From JACCXJ01 sp052387115 (lineage in GTDB: Bacteria; Pseudomonadota; Gammaproteobacteria; JACCXJ01): a stretch of 58,525 bases of DNA. This document shows positions 57,729 to 58,525 of the stretch, in pieces. The translations under genes were made by a program, and so were the position numbers. Where the stretch lies: contig JBQTJM010000184.1 of NCBI GenBank assembly GCA_052387115.1, positions 1-58,525 of the forward strand. Direction: 5' to 3'. The first letter of the stretch is position 1. Every line of letters begins with the position of its first letter. Below the pieces are notes generated by a model. That model had not been told where the DNA came from. It saw nothing but the letters and a program-made list of their open reading frames with translations, and did not search any database.

Positions 57729-58511
57729 TCACACTTTAGATGGTGCGTCGTGCTGTCGATGGCGGGCGATGTCCAGGAACACCTCTTCGAGCGTATCACG
57801 CCCGTATCGGGCGATGAGGCCCGAGGGCGTCCCGCGATCGACGATCTCGCCCCCGCGCATCATGAGGACCCGGTCGCAGATCCGCTCGACCTCGGTCATG
57901 TTGTGGGAGGCGAGCACCAGGGTGGCGCCGGTCTCGCGTTGATAGTCCAGGAGCATCCGCCGTATGCGATCCGCCGTATCCGGGTCGAGCGAGGCCGTGG
58001 GCTCGTCCAGGAGCAGGACCTCGGGACGGTTGACCAGGGCCTTGGCGAGCACCACGCGGGTCTTCTGTCCGGCCGAGAGGGTACGGTACTCGCGCTTCAT
58101 GAGGGACTCGATCTCGATCCGTTGCGCCAGCTCCGCGAGCCTGCCCCGGAGGTTCGGGACGCCATACAGCCGGCCATACACCGTCAGGTTCTCGACGACG
58201 GTCAGGCGTTGCGGCAGATCCACGTAGGGCGAGGAGAAATTCATGCGCCCGAGGACCTCGAAGCGATTCCTGAGGAGATCGTGGCCCAGCACCCGGATCG
58301 ACCCCGCGCTCGGGGTCACGAGCCCGAGCAGCATCGCGAGGGTGGTCGTCTTGCCGGCGCCGTTGGCGCCCAAGAGGGCGCAAATCGACCCCCGCTCAAT
58401 GGTGAAGCTCACCCCGTGGACGGCGCGTACCTCGCCGAAGCGCTTGGAGACGTGCTGGACCTCGATCGCTGCCGTACTCTCCGTGAGGTCCTTGGATGGG
58501 GTGGTAGGCAC
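57729..58511 (-). CDS. ABC transporter ATP-binding protein (ABC-2 family partner), start near window edge
   Basis: The 260-residue protein has all ABC motifs: Walker A LLGANGAGKTTTLAM near residue 51, a signature TLSAGQKTRVVLAKAL near residue 144, and Walker B VLLLDEPTASLDPDTADRI near residue 163, plus the switch His in VLASHNM. It resembles the ATPases of DrrA/NatA-like ABC-2 exporters and likely drives the permease at 55146-55958. The start given is a GTG at 58511; the frame is open to the window edge, so the true start could lie outside. Confidence 0.88.
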   Translation of the reverse strand: MPTTPSKDLTESTAAIEVQHVSKRFGEVRAVHGVSFTIERGSICALLGANGAGKTTTLAMLLGLVTPSAGSIRVLGHDLLRNRFEVLGRMNFSSPYVDLPQRLTVVENLTVYGRLYGVPNLRGRLAELAQRIEIESLMKREYRTLSAGQKTRVVLAKALVNRPEVLLLDEPTASLDPDTADRIRRMLLDYQRETGATLVLASHNMTEVERICDRVLMMRGGEIVDRGTPSGLIARYGRDTLEEVFLDIARHRQHDAPSKV

Positions 58512-58525
58512 TACGGGCGGGGATG

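Overview
The window is high-GC bacterial DNA. Its gene content (ComM, ApaG, NarGHJI, NirBD, Cfa, a full Tad pilus locus, an SH3/YgiM-like protein) points to a Pseudomonadota, most likely a gammaproteobacterium able to respire nitrate; I cannot name the genus. No rRNA, tRNA or CRISPR array was seen.

Layout. 1-2663: a secreted subtilisin-like (S8) peptidase with RTX-type repeats, cut by the left edge, next to a propeptide-only paralog. 2866-6313: comM, apaG, a DUF4394 protein with a clear terminator, and a DUF2845 protein. 6556-9213: three eukaryote-like late sterol enzymes, namely a DHCR7/DWARF5-type reductase, an ERG2/sigma-1-type C8 isomerase and an ERG3/SC5D-type C5 desaturase. Together they could turn a delta-8 sterol into a delta-5 sterol. 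9316-23337: a Tad/Flp pilus locus on the minus strand, running from flp (23337) to tadD (9316), with a methyltransferase-like membrane protein inserted in it. 23338-25114: a repeat-rich stretch around one unknown secreted protein. 25115-38008: a nitrogen block on the minus strand, nirBD-phzF, then a MITE-like element, then narGHJI, a hemerythrin and an unusual receiver-AraC regulator. 38404-40141: SH3 protein and Cfa. 40405-54964: a defence island on the plus strand. 55146-58511: an ABC-2 permease and its likely ATPase, separated by a delta-60/RTX protein.

The defence island is built on a type I restriction-modification operon. Between hsdS and hsdR lie a long, apparently catalytically dead prokaryotic Argonaute with a SIR2 protein, an antitoxin/PIN pair with a frameshifted toxin, and a HipA-like kinase with a HIRAN-like partner. 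Fragments of the hsdR 5' end occur at 41856, 48667 and 49572 in addition to the intact start at 51545. They look like scars left as cassettes were added at one site.

A second theme is dispersed palindromic repeats. At least five families occur. Two have inserted in frame into coding sequence (99 bp in narG, 102 bp in hsdM), one MITE supplies the phzF stop codon, and another family has lengthened the apparent 5' end of a tadE-like gene.
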